Source of the DNA: Microtetraspora niveoalba
Lineage (GTDB): Bacteria > Actinomycetota > Actinomycetes > Streptosporangiales > Streptosporangiaceae
Assembly: GCF_001570405.1 (NCBI RefSeq)
Contig: NZ_BBYM01000014.1
Location: 85,316-149,315, forward strand
Length of the DNA: 64,000 nucleotides
Direction: 5' to 3'
Of this stretch, positions 16,818 through 25,525 are shown piece by piece. The notes under the pieces are model-generated. The model had not been told where the DNA came from and did no database searches. It saw only the letters and a program-made list of their open reading frames with translations. A program made the translations under genes and the position numbers. Positions within the stretch are counted from its first letter, which is position 1; each line of letters begins with the position of its first letter.

Positions 16818-17848
16818 ACGGCGTCACCGTCGCGGGCACGGGGACGGTCGCGTTCCTGCTGGCCACCGGTGGCACCCACGTGCTGGGGCGCCTGGCGCTG
16901 CGCTGGGGCATCACCGACCGGCCGGGAGGTTACAAGACGCATGTCCGGCCCGTGCCCTACCTCGGCGGCATCGCGATCATGCTGGGCACGGTCGTGCCGG
17001 CGCTCGGGCTGCTCGGTTTCTCCGATCCGCGCACGACCGCCATCGCGATCGGCGGGATCGCCATCGCCCTGCTCGGCCTCGTCGACGACATCTCGCCGCT
17101 GCCCAAGAGGACGCGGCTGGCGGTCGAATCCCTGACGGCGACCGGGGTCGTGCTCAGCGGGGTCGAAGCGTCGATCACCAGGACCTGGCTCGACGTGCCG
17201 ATCACCGTCGTGTGGATCGTCGTCATCACCAACTCCTTCAACCTGCTCGACAACATGGACGGCGCTCTCGGCGCCATCACGCTGGCGGGCGCCACGCCCC
17301 TCGCTGTGACGGCGTTCGCTCGCGGCGAGTACGGGGCGGGGCTGCTCCTGGTCACCCTGGCGGCCTCCGGCTTCGGCTTCCTCCCGCACAACTGGGCGCC
17401 GGCGAAGGTGTTCATGGGGGACGCGGGGTCGCTGTTCATCGGATTCACCACCGCCTGCCTGGCGGCCCTGCTGGTCACCGGCGAGGGAACGGGCACGGTG
17501 ATGGCCGGAGTGCTGCTTCCGACCTTCGTCGCCACGGTCGACACCGGCGTGGTGACGCTGTCACGCAGGAGGGCGGGCCGGCCGGTGTTCCAGGGAGGGG
17601 CGGACCACGTGTCCCACCGGCTGCGCCGGCTCGGCTTCGGCGCCAGGCTGACGGCGCTGCTGCTCGCCGCGGTCGCCGGGGCGAGCGGGACGCTGGGCCT
17701 GGCCAGCGCGTTGCACTGGATCTCGCCGGTCGTCGCGGTGATCGCCGCCATCGTCTCGGCGCTCGTCCTCATCACCCTGCCACAGCGGGTGCCCATCTAT
17801 TCGCGGCCCCAGCCACCTCCCAAAGTCACATATGAAAGGCGACCTTAG
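16814..17848 (+). CDS. WecA/TagO-like undecaprenyl-phosphate sugar-1-phosphate transferase
   Basis: The frame is open much further upstream, but the GTG at 16814 overlapping the previous stop as GTGA gives the family-sized 344-residue protein. It is a polytopic membrane enzyme with KTHVRPVPYLGGIAI (cytoplasmic loop 1), GLVDDISPLPKRTRL (Mg-binding Asp-Asp), NSFNLLDNMDG (the second Asp motif) and PAKVFMGDAGSLFIGF, all in the order seen in the MraY/WecA/TagO family. It would start the glycan by moving a HexNAc-1-phosphate to undecaprenyl phosphate. The BY-kinase starts 3 bases after its stop. The family is certain; whether it serves this glycan or cell-wall teichoic acid is inference from position. 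Confidence 0.9.
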   Translation: MNGVTVAGTGTVAFLLATGGTHVLGRLALRWGITDRPGGYKTHVRPVPYLGGIAIMLGTVVPALGLLGFSDPRTTAIAIGGIAIALLGLVDDISPLPKRTRLAVESLTATGVVLSGVEASITRTWLDVPITVVWIVVITNSFNLLDNMDGALGAITLAGATPLAVTAFARGEYGAGLLLVTLAASGFGFLPHNWAPAKVFMGDAGSLFIGFTTACLAALLVTGEGTGTVMAGVLLPTFVATVDTGVVTLSRRRAGRPVFQGGADHVSHRLRRLGFGARLTALLLAAVAGASGTLGLASALHWISPVVAVIAAIVSALVLITLPQRVPIYSRPQPPPKVTYERRP

Positions 17849-17851
17849 ACC

Positions 17852-19222
17852 GTGGAACTCCTCCATTACCTACGCCTCATCCGCAAGGGCTGGCCGCTCG
17901 TCGTGCTGTCCTTGGTCCTCGGGAGCGTCAGCGCGGCGGTGGTCACGGCGAAAACGCCGCCCACGTACATGGCATCCATCACCATGATGGCGTCCGGCAC
18001 CGTGAAGGAGTCGGACATGTCCAACGCGTTCCAGTCAGGGGCGCTGTCCGCCCAGCGCATCACGTCCTATGCGAGCCTGTTGACGAGCCGGCGCATGATC
18101 AGCAAGATCACCACGCCGGCCGACGTCGACCGCCTCCAGTCGGCGATCTCGACAGAGGTCATCCCGGGGACCGTGTTCCTTCGCGCCACCGTGACCGACA
18201 GCGACCCCGCGCGCGCCGCGCACGTCGCCAACGCCCTCGGCGACGGCTTCCCCCGGCTGGTCGACCAGATCGAACGGCCCACCCCGCGAAGCCGGCCCGC
18301 CGTCAAGGTCACGGTGGTCGACCGGGCGACCGTCCCTTCGGCCCCGGTCAGCCCCAACCCGCTGGTCAACCAGGCGGTCGCCTTGCTGCTCGCGCTGCTC
18401 CTGGCACTGGGTGTGCTCGTCCTGCGGGACCGGCTGGACACGACGATCAAGACCATCGAGGCGCTGCAGGAGACGTCGCAGACCTCGATCCTCGGGATCA
18501 TCGGCTACGAGCGGGACGCCGGGCGGCATCCCCTCATCCTCCGGGAGACGGGCCAGTCCTCCAGGGCGGAGGCGTTCCGCTCCCTGCGGACGAACCTGCA
18601 GTTCATCGGGGTCGATCGGCCGCCGAAATCCCTCCTCGTCACCAGCTCCCTGCCGGGCGAGGGCAAGTCCTCGACGTCCGTCAACCTCGCGATCGCGCTG
18701 GCACAGGCCGGTTGGCGGGTGGTCCTGGTGGACGCCGACCTCCGGCGGCCGCGGGTCCCGAGCTATCTCGGCATCGAGGGCGGTGTCGGGCTCACCGACG
18801 TGCTGATCGACAAGAGAGGGCTGGACGACGTCATCCAGACCTGGGGCGACCCGGGCATCTCCGTCCTGCCCTGCGGCAGGATCCCGCCCAACCCCAGCGA
18901 GCTGCTCGGCTCGCAGGGCATGCTCACGGTGCTCACCCAGCTCACCCAGCAGTACAACATGGTGGTCATCGACGCGCCGCCGCTGCTGCCCGTGACCGAC
19001 GCCGCGGCGCTCGCGGCCGTCTGCGACGCCACGCTGCTCGTCGCGCGGTACGGCAGGACCCGGCGCGAGAACGTGGTCCGCGCCGGAGAGCTGCTGGCGT
19101 CGGTCAACGCCCGGCTGGTCGGCGCGGTGCTGAACTTCGCCCCGGCGAAGAGCGGGCAGTTCTACGGATACGGATACGGCGGATACTCCTCGGACGTCGT
19201 CAAGACACCGGTGAACGCGTGA
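17852..19222 (+). CDS. Fused Wzz-like chain-length regulator and BY-kinase
   Basis: The 456-residue product has an N-terminal co-polymerase half (membrane helix at residues 13-31, outside domain to about 170, second helix about 172-191) and a C-terminal tyrosine-kinase half. The kinase has Walker A SSLPGEGKSST (265-275), the BY-specific A' motif VVLVDADLRRP (290-300), a MVVIDAPPLLPVTD Walker B, and a Tyr-rich tail (FYGYGYGGY) that is the autophosphorylation cluster. This single-chain form is the Gram-negative-like layout (Wzc) also seen in actinobacteria. It sets polymer length and export activity. The gene overlaps the minus-strand tyrosine phosphatase by 23 bases tail to tail, a natural counterpart. 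Confidence 0.92.
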   Translation: MELLHYLRLIRKGWPLVVLSLVLGSVSAAVVTAKTPPTYMASITMMASGTVKESDMSNAFQSGALSAQRITSYASLLTSRRMISKITTPADVDRLQSAISTEVIPGTVFLRATVTDSDPARAAHVANALGDGFPRLVDQIERPTPRSRPAVKVTVVDRATVPSAPVSPNPLVNQAVALLLALLLALGVLVLRDRLDTTIKTIEALQETSQTSILGIIGYERDAGRHPLILRETGQSSRAEAFRSLRTNLQFIGVDRPPKSLLVTSSLPGEGKSSTSVNLAIALAQAGWRVVLVDADLRRPRVPSYLGIEGGVGLTDVLIDKRGLDDVIQTWGDPGISVLPCGRIPPNPSELLGSQGMLTVLTQLTQQYNMVVIDAPPLLPVTDAAALAAVCDATLLVARYGRTRRENVVRAGELLASVNARLVGAVLNFAPAKSGQFYGYGYGGYSSDVVKTPVNA

Positions 19223-19796
19223 GGAGCGTGAGCGGGACGGACAACGCGTCGGCGATCGTCCGTCCCGCCACACGGTAGGCGCGCCGGGAGCGACCGAAGG
19301 GGTCGGCGATATCGGGCTGGTCCACGCGGACCAGCCCGCGGCGCGCTCCGGCCTCGGCCACGAGCCGGCGGGCCCGCTGTACGGGATCCTCGTGACCGAT
19401 GATCGCCTCGGCCGGCACGCCGCGGGACAGCACGCCGAACTCGGCGATGGTGAAGGACCGGGTGACGGCGGGAGGATGCAGGGCCGCCACCTCGGACCGA
19501 TGCCCGGCGGTGGCCGCGAGCACGAGATCGGAGCCGGCGACCAGTTCCTCCGTCAGCGGGCGGGCGGCGAACCCGCCGGGATCGCCGCCGAGCCGGACCA
19601 GCGCCCGCCGCGCGCGCTCGGGCATCTCCATACCCGGCGTGGCGCGGGTGCCCGCGCTGGTCACCCGGATCGGCGAGTCCGCTCCGAGGACCGCCCGGGC
19701 CAGCCGCTCCGCCATCGCCGAGCGGCAGATGTTGCCCGTGCACACGAAAAGGACGTGGAAGCCCTCGTCGGCTTCCACGTCAAGCTGTGACGACAT
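19200..19796 (-). CDS. Low-molecular-weight protein-tyrosine phosphatase
   Basis: The 198-residue product (ATG at 19796, GGGGGAGG 11 bases upstream; another start 21 bases earlier is possible) has the P-loop LFVCTGNICRSAM with the nucleophilic Cys and Arg near its start and DQPDIADPFGR late in the chain, whose Asp is the general acid. It is longer than the usual 150-160 residues, mostly through a short N-terminal tail and the C-terminus. In exopolysaccharide loci this enzyme removes phosphate from the BY-kinase tyrosine tail. It is convergent with and overlaps the BY-kinase gene, which supports that role. Confidence 0.9.
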   Translation of the reverse strand: MSSQLDVEADEGFHVLFVCTGNICRSAMAERLARAVLGADSPIRVTSAGTRATPGMEMPERARRALVRLGGDPGGFAARPLTEELVAGSDLVLAATAGHRSEVAALHPPAVTRSFTIAEFGVLSRGVPAEAIIGHEDPVQRARRLVAEAGARRGLVRVDQPDIADPFGRSRRAYRVAGRTIADALSVPLTLLTRSPVS

Positions 19797-19865
19797 CGAT
19801 GGCACCGCCTCCCCCATCTGGAACCGCGGCGCCCGGCCGCGCGGCTCGTCGAGCGCTCCCGGCCG

Positions 19866-20369
19866 TCATCGTGCCCTGTCCCGGCACGGGATCCTGCGCA
19901 GGAACGAAGGGCACTCCTGGGGCGGAGCCGCCGGACGCCACCAGCTCTCCCCGTCGTCGCGGCCGCCCGTGACCGGCTCGTCGTGCTTCTTCGCGGCCTT
20001 CCGCCGCGGTGCCTCTCCGGCGATCCCGGCGGCTCGCGGGCCGGTGTCCTCCCCCGCCGTCCCGGCGGCTATCCGGCCGTAGCGCCCGCTCTCCGCGGGA
20101 AACCGGGTGAACGCGTCAGGAGCGCCCTTGACGCTCCGCTCGTACGAACCGAGCAGCGCGTGGCCGCCCGCGAGCGTGCCCGCGGACAGGACCAGGCAGG
20201 TGACGCCGCAGCCGATGATCGCCCGGCACATGCTGCGCCTCCTGAGCAGCGCCCTCCCCGCGGGATCGGTGATTTCGCCGGACTCGCGCGTACCCTCCAT
20301 GAACGCGACGGTAGATCGTCGCCGCCGGGCGGCTCTCCGTGGCACGCCGGGTTTTACCCTTTCCGGCAT
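19866..20369 (-). CDS. Short membrane-anchored protein, possible remnant of an LCP ligase
   Basis: The 167-residue frame has a basic cytoplasmic N-terminus, one hydrophobic segment (about residues 47-72, MCRAIIGCGVTCLVLSAGTL) and a YERSVKGAPDAFTRFPAE stretch that looks like the region just after the anchor of LytR-CpsA-Psr (LCP) proteins. The rest is low-complexity and charged (KAAKKHDEP, Trp-Trp-Arg) with no LCP catalytic Arg/Asp motifs. It begins 9 bases after the DUF4012 stop, so it could be the second gene of that operon; a start at 20300 is also possible. Whether it is a functional small protein or a decayed LCP is open. Confidence 0.5.
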   Translation of the reverse strand: MPERVKPGVPRRAARRRRSTVAFMEGTRESGEITDPAGRALLRRRSMCRAIIGCGVTCLVLSAGTLAGGHALLGSYERSVKGAPDAFTRFPAESGRYGRIAAGTAGEDTGPRAAGIAGEAPRRKAAKKHDEPVTGGRDDGESWWRPAAPPQECPSFLRRIPCRDRAR

Positions 20370-20378
20370 CGCCGCCCG

Positions 20379-22142
20379 TCACGGCGACGGCGCCGGGCAC
20401 CCCTGGTCGTTCTCCGTGATCCGGGTGCGCTGGGGCTGGACGAGCGGCTGCGCGGGAGCCTCCGGAGGCGCGGCGGAGACGGGTTCCACCAGCCTGAACT
20501 CCAGCGTCCGCGCCTGCCGGGGGGCGAACTCCAGCAAGGTGGAGTACACCGGATGGGATCGTTCCGCCTCGACGATGACGCCGCTCTTCCGGCCGTCCAA
20601 CCGCACCCCGTTCAGCCTCGCGCCCGGGCTCGCGTACAGCGACACCCAGAGCAGGTTGGAGCCCGGGGCGTGACGCTGCTGCGGCGAGTCGAGCCGGGCG
20701 GTGACGTAATCAGGCAACGCCCCGCGCGGCACGTCGTTGTCCAGCCGGACGCGCACCGTCGTGGCGCGGGTCCCGTCGGCCCGGCACGCGCCCAGGTCGT
20801 ACGTGACGGAGCGCCGGAGGTAGTAGTCGAGCTTGCTTCCGGCCGAGTTGTTGACCACCAGCCCGGCGAAGGGACCCGACCGGCCGGGAAGCACGCCGCC
20901 CAGCGGCGTGGCGGCCAGCCGCCGCTCCACGGCGGCGTCGCGGCTCCAGACCTGGATCCTCCGCTCGTCCACGAGCCGGGACAGGACCGGCAGGAGCCGC
21001 ATGGGGTCGGCGAGCGCCTTGCCGATCTGCTCGCTGACGGCGCCGGCGACCGTGATGAGGAACTTCTTGCGGTCCCCCCGGTCCGGGTAGCGCTCGTAGG
21101 CCGTCCGCTCGGTGAGATCGACGACGTTGCCGGCCGTCACCGTCTCGCCGTCCGGCAGGGTGACGGGCCCGATCAGCTCCAGGAGGTAGGAGAGGCCGAC
21201 CGGGTCGGTGGCGACGGCGCCGTCCAGCCGGTGGCCGAACCGCCGTTCCCAGAGCCGGGTCCAGGTGGCGGCGGCGTACGGGAAGTGCGGTGAGAGGTTG
21301 GAGACGGACAACATCGAGGTCGCGTTCGGTCCGTACCGCGCGCGGTACGCGGCCCCGTGCCCGATGACCGGCTTGGGGCTCTCCAGACCGTTCTCCGCGG
21401 ACAGCCGCGTGACGCCGACCTTGCCTTTGTCAGCGCTCAGGATGCCGTACGCGCCGATCAGGCCGCCCGTCGCGCGCGACTCGGCGTTGGTCTGGAAGGC
21501 GAGGAAATAGCGGCGGGGGCCGTCGCGGCCCAGCATCGGCGGCAGCAGCGCGGCGGCGTCCGCCGCCGGGCGGAGCCGGTCGCGCAGCCGGTCGGCCTCC
21601 TCCAGCACCGTCTCCCTGGCCTGGTCCAGCAGGCCCACTCCGGTGTCGGCGGGCGTGGCGGCGAGGCGGTCCCGCGCCCACGCGACCCGGGCGACGCCGT
21701 CGTCCAGCATCGGGGACGCGGCGGCGAGCCGGTCGAGAACCTGCCGCGTGTCGTGCACCGACAGGGATTTCGCCGCCATGAACGGCGCGGCCTCCTGATA
21801 GACCCCGCCGACCACGTCGCTGATCTCGGCGACGGCCTCGGCCAGCCCGCCGAAGGTGGTCGCCGCGTCGCCGACGAAAGGGGCGTGTGCGATGAGCCAC
21901 CAGTCGAGGCCGCTGGTCAGCTTCCGGGCCTCGGCCGCGTGCCGCCGCGCGTCCGCCAGCGGTCCGGCCATCTGCCGGGGGTCGTCGGCACCGCGCACCA
22001 GCAGCAACGCGTTCTTCGCGGCCTCCAGGTGATCCCGTGCGCTCAGCCCCAGATACGCCGACCAGCCGCCGGCCAACACGAGGCCGGCGGCTGGAAGGGT
22101 CAGGCCGAAGACGGCGATCCGGCGACGGTTAACGACCCGCAT
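20379..22142 (-). CDS. DUF4012-type surface polysaccharide protein
   Basis: With the ATG at 22142 the 587-residue product has a single N-terminal membrane helix (residues about 9-30) and then a large extracytoplasmic domain. FLAFQTNAESRATGGLIGAYG is the hallmark block of DUF4012 proteins, followed by SPHFPYAAATWTRLWERRFG and DGAVATDPVGLSYLLELIGP, which resembles the LCP-like fold elements of this family. DUF4012 proteins occur in actinobacterial and Gram-positive polysaccharide loci and are thought to act in attachment or export; their chemistry is not established. The start overlaps the LPXTG gene stop by 14 bases, so the LPXTG protein and DUF4012 are co-transcribed. Confidence 0.85.
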   Translation of the reverse strand: MRVVNRRRIAVFGLTLPAAGLVLAGGWSAYLGLSARDHLEAAKNALLLVRGADDPRQMAGPLADARRHAAEARKLTSGLDWWLIAHAPFVGDAATTFGGLAEAVAEISDVVGGVYQEAAPFMAAKSLSVHDTRQVLDRLAAASPMLDDGVARVAWARDRLAATPADTGVGLLDQARETVLEEADRLRDRLRPAADAAALLPPMLGRDGPRRYFLAFQTNAESRATGGLIGAYGILSADKGKVGVTRLSAENGLESPKPVIGHGAAYRARYGPNATSMLSVSNLSPHFPYAAATWTRLWERRFGHRLDGAVATDPVGLSYLLELIGPVTLPDGETVTAGNVVDLTERTAYERYPDRGDRKKFLITVAGAVSEQIGKALADPMRLLPVLSRLVDERRIQVWSRDAAVERRLAATPLGGVLPGRSGPFAGLVVNNSAGSKLDYYLRRSVTYDLGACRADGTRATTVRVRLDNDVPRGALPDYVTARLDSPQQRHAPGSNLLWVSLYASPGARLNGVRLDGRKSGVIVEAERSHPVYSTLLEFAPRQARTLEFRLVEPVSAAPPEAPAQPLVQPQRTRITENDQGCPAPSP

Positions 22143-22572
22143 GGGTGGATCGACGGCGCCTCGCGGTGAGGACGAGCCCCGCCGCGGCGGCAGCCAGCAG
22201 TCCCCCGCCCACGGTGGCCAGCGCCGCCATGGGGGCACCGGTCATCGGCAGTTCGCCCTTGGCCTGGCAACCGCCGCAGCCCCCGCAGCTGGGGCTGCAG
22301 TTGCCACTGCTCGACCAGCTGCCGTTCCGGTTGTGCTGCCGGTTGCGCTGGTGCTGCCGACCCTGCTGCCGGTGGCTTTGCGCCTGCTCCTGACGGATGG
22401 TCTGGTGCACGTTCGCGTGCAGGTTGGGCAGCGGCGGGTACGGCTGCCCGAGCACGACACCGTTCGGCACCGGAAGGGCGGCTTCGGCACTCGCCACCCC
22501 CATGGGTCCGAGCGACAGCGCCCCGGCCGCCATCATCGACAATAGGATAGGTATTGCATTTTTTCGCGCCAT
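22129..22572 (-). CDS. LPXTG-anchored Cys/Gln/His-rich surface protein (sortase substrate)
   Basis: The 147-residue product has a signal peptide (residues 1-29, ending VASAEA), a short Pro-rich stretch (QPYPPLPN), a Gln/His/Arg/Asn-rich segment at residues 57-84, a Cys cluster at positions 92, 96, 99 and 102 in a Ser/Gly context, and a complete cell-wall sorting signal: LPMTG at 108-112, hydrophobic helix 115-135 and the basic tail TARRRRSTHAGR. The mature chain is only about 80 residues. A class E sortase is encoded divergently 444 bases away, and DUF4012 follows with a 14-base overlap. The Cys cluster could bind a metal or form disulfides; no family was recognised. Confidence 0.85.
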   Translation of the reverse strand: MARKNAIPILLSMMAAGALSLGPMGVASAEAALPVPNGVVLGQPYPPLPNLHANVHQTIRQEQAQSHRQQGRQHQRNRQHNRNGSWSSSGNCSPSCGGCGGCQAKGELPMTGAPMAALATVGGGLLAAAAAGLVLTARRRRSTHAGR

Positions 22573-23016
22573 TCAGGACTCCCTGACGATAAGAGGTCAC
22601 GCGATGGGCGATTTCCCCCGGAATACCGGGACAGGTTCGCCACGTAAGCTTTATATGCGCCCGCCGGAGAAGCACTCCGGCGGGCGCGTGGTTCTTACCC
22701 AGCGATCACCGAGCGTTCTCGAATTGTTGACGATCATCTCCTCGCGGTGGCACGGATCCGGCCGGCGCGTGGAGAACCCGCCCTGCGCCCTTTACCGGCG
22801 GATCTCCTCGTCCACTTTCGTCGGTATTTATAGCGAGAGATCGGTTATCGCATGGCCCGCCGCGCTGTGCGGCGGTTTCGCCGGGATCCATGCGGCGAAA
22901 TGTCGGGGAAGCGACCTGCCGCCGACGAGGCGGCGTCGCTAAAGAATCAGCCAACGCCCTCGCCGGAGCCGCGTCCCGGCGCTCCCGCCCGGCGATACTC
23001 GACGCGTGCGTGATCA
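22573..23016. promoter_or_regulatory. 444-base divergent region between LPXTG gene and sortase gene
   Basis: No gene is supported. It contains a perfect 13-base-pair hairpin (22657-22687, listed separately) and a second one, CCGCCGC (22857-22863) with GCGGCGG (22869-22875) followed by TTTCG, which could act as an attenuator or terminator on the plus strand ahead of the sortase. The segment 22805-22855 is AT-richer than average (GTATTTATAGCGAGAGATC) and is a likely promoter site. Confidence 0.4.
22657..22687. terminator. Perfect 13-base-pair hairpin upstream of the LPXTG gene
   Basis: GCGCCCGCCGGAG at 22657-22669 pairs without mismatch to CTCCGGCGGGCGC at 22675-22687 around AAGCA. It lies 85 bases upstream of the LPXTG start with no gene ending nearby in either direction, so it may be a 5' leader element (attenuator) rather than a transcript end. 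Confidence 0.5.
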
Positions 23017-23676
23017 GTGGAAGCCGACAGCGCCGTGAGGGCCGCCATCCGACTCGTCTGCGAGCTCGGCGTCACCGCCGGGGTCGTCCTGCTGATGTTC
23101 TGCGCGTACCTGCTCTGGGGCACCGGCTCCTACACAGAGGAGCACCAGCGCGTCCTGCAGTGGCAGTTCGAGCAGGAGATTCATCCGAACAAGGGAACAA
23201 GGAGCCTCGCCCGGACCGACATCGGTCCGATCAAACTCGGCGGCGCCGTCGCGCTGCTGCGCATTCCCCGCCTCGGCTCCGATTACAAGTTCGCCGTCGT
23301 CGAGGGTGTGGACGCCGAGGCGCTTCGTGAAGGCCCCGGCCACTATCCCGGCACGGCAATGCCCGGCGAAATCGGAAATTTCGTGGTTTCTGGTCACCGG
23401 ACGACATATTTGGCGCCGTTCAACGGCATCGGGGAGTTGCGCCAGGGCGACACCATCGTGGTGGACACCCGCGAGGCCCGGTACACCTACCGGGTCATCG
23501 GCAAGGAGGTGGTGCTCCCCACCCGGCTGGACGTCATCGAGCCGGTGCCGGGGCATCCCGCCGAACGGCCCACACGGGCGCTGATCACTCTCACGACGTG
23601 CAATCCGAAATATTCCGCAGCCGAGCGGCTGATCGTCCACGGCGTGCTCGCCGACCGCGAGGACCGCCGAGCGTGA
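23017..23676 (+). CDS. Class E-type sortase
   Basis: The 219-residue product has an N-terminal membrane anchor (residues about 11-34) and a sortase beta-barrel with all three catalytic residues visible: His127 in SGHRTTY, Cys195 in TLTTCNPKYS and Arg204 in AAERLIVHG. Spacing and the TTCNPKYSAAERL block fit actinobacterial class E sortases, which normally cleave LAXTG; the neighbouring candidate substrate carries LPMTG. The GTG start at 23017 is one of two in frame (the other at 23035). A 49-residue membrane protein follows 95 bases downstream, as is common for such sortases. It links the LPXTG protein to peptidoglycan. Confidence 0.92.
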   Translation: MEADSAVRAAIRLVCELGVTAGVVLLMFCAYLLWGTGSYTEEHQRVLQWQFEQEIHPNKGTRSLARTDIGPIKLGGAVALLRIPRLGSDYKFAVVEGVDAEALREGPGHYPGTAMPGEIGNFVVSGHRTTYLAPFNGIGELRQGDTIVVDTREARYTYRVIGKEVVLPTRLDVIEPVPGHPAERPTRALITLTTCNPKYSAAERLIVHGVLADREDRRA

Positions 23677-23771
23677 CGTCCGCCGGCCGCCGGCCCCATG
23701 GCGCCTGTGCCCCTGTCCGCCCGCCGCGCCGGGCCTGATCACCCGCCCCTCAGCGAACGAAGGAGCCAGAC

Positions 23772-23921
23772 ATGTACGGATTCCTCTGGCGGCGGCTGCC
23801 CGGCGGCATCGTGGTCCGGCTGGTCGTCACCCTGCTGCTCGCCGGCCTCGCCGCCGGCCTGCTCTGGTACGTCGTGTTCCCCTGGCTGGCTCCCCGGGTG
23901 CCGATCGACCAGCCCTGGTGA
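23772..23921 (+). CDS. 49-residue single-pass membrane protein downstream of sortase
   Basis: An AAGGAGC at 23759-23765 precedes an ATG at 23772; the frame encodes 49 residues with a basic start (RRLPGGIVVR), one hydrophobic helix (residues about 13-40), and an outside tail APRVPIDQPW. Small membrane proteins of this shape are often found right after class E sortase genes in actinomycetes, and their function is unknown. It is likely co-transcribed with the sortase, since no hairpin lies between them, and a terminator follows at 24020. Confidence 0.75.
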   Translation: MYGFLWRRLPGGIVVRLVVTLLLAGLAAGLLWYVVFPWLAPRVPIDQPW

Positions 23922-23952
23922 GCCGGCCGGCTCCACCGGGCCGGCCCCTTCG

Positions 23953-24004
23953 AGTCGACAGCTTCCAGTCGACAGCTTTGAGTCGACAGCTTTGAGTCGA
24001 CAGC
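23953..24004. repeat. 14-base tandem repeat, four copies
   Basis: AGTCGACAGCTTTG-type units start at 23953, 23967, 23981 and 23995, exactly 14 bases apart; the first and last differ in their final four bases. Each contains the palindrome GTCGAC. It sits between the 49-residue gene and its terminator. Confidence 0.85.
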
Positions 24005-24019
24005 GTCCCGGAACGCCGA

Positions 24020-24059
24020 GGGGCCCTCGCCGCGGGAGGGGGAAGGCGGCGAGGGCCCC
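24020..24059. terminator. Bidirectional hairpin terminator
   Basis: GGGGCCCTCGCCG (24020-24032) pairs with CGGCGAGGGCCCC (24047-24059) around a G-rich loop. It lies between two convergent units, the sortase operon and the sugar ABC ATPase gene ending at 24081. Confidence 0.85.
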
Positions 24060-24080
24060 GGGGAAGGCGAGCCGTACGGC

Positions 24081-25301
<1,221 letters not shown>

Positions 25302-25400
25302 CTCAGTCCTTCGTCGCTTCCTGACGGTTCCGCCCCGTCCTGCAGTCTGGGTCCCCCCGATGCGGGCTGGGCTTCCTCTCCCGAAGATGACCACGGGAGG

Positions 25401-25414
25401 TGGATACGTTTTCA
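25401..25414. promoter_or_regulatory. LacI-type operator-like sequence upstream of the ABC ATPase
   Basis: TGGATACGTTTTCA differs at two positions from the LacI/GalR-family palindrome TGGAAACGTTTCCA and keeps the central CG. It lies 100 bases upstream of the ugpC start. Confidence 0.45.
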
Positions 25415-25511
25415 AGAATCACAGCGGACAGATCGGGACCTGTCAACCTAATCCGCTCGTCATACGGGGCTCGTTACCGTTCCGAGACTGGCGATGATGA
25501 TGGAAATATGG

Positions 25512-25525
25512 TGGAATCGTTTCCA
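25512..25525. promoter_or_regulatory. LacI-type operator overlapping the lacI start codon
   Basis: TGGAATCGTTTCCA matches the LacI-family palindrome TGGAAACGTTTCCA at 13 of 14 positions. Its last base is the A of the regulator's ATG at 25525, so binding would block the regulator's own expression. Confidence 0.65.
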
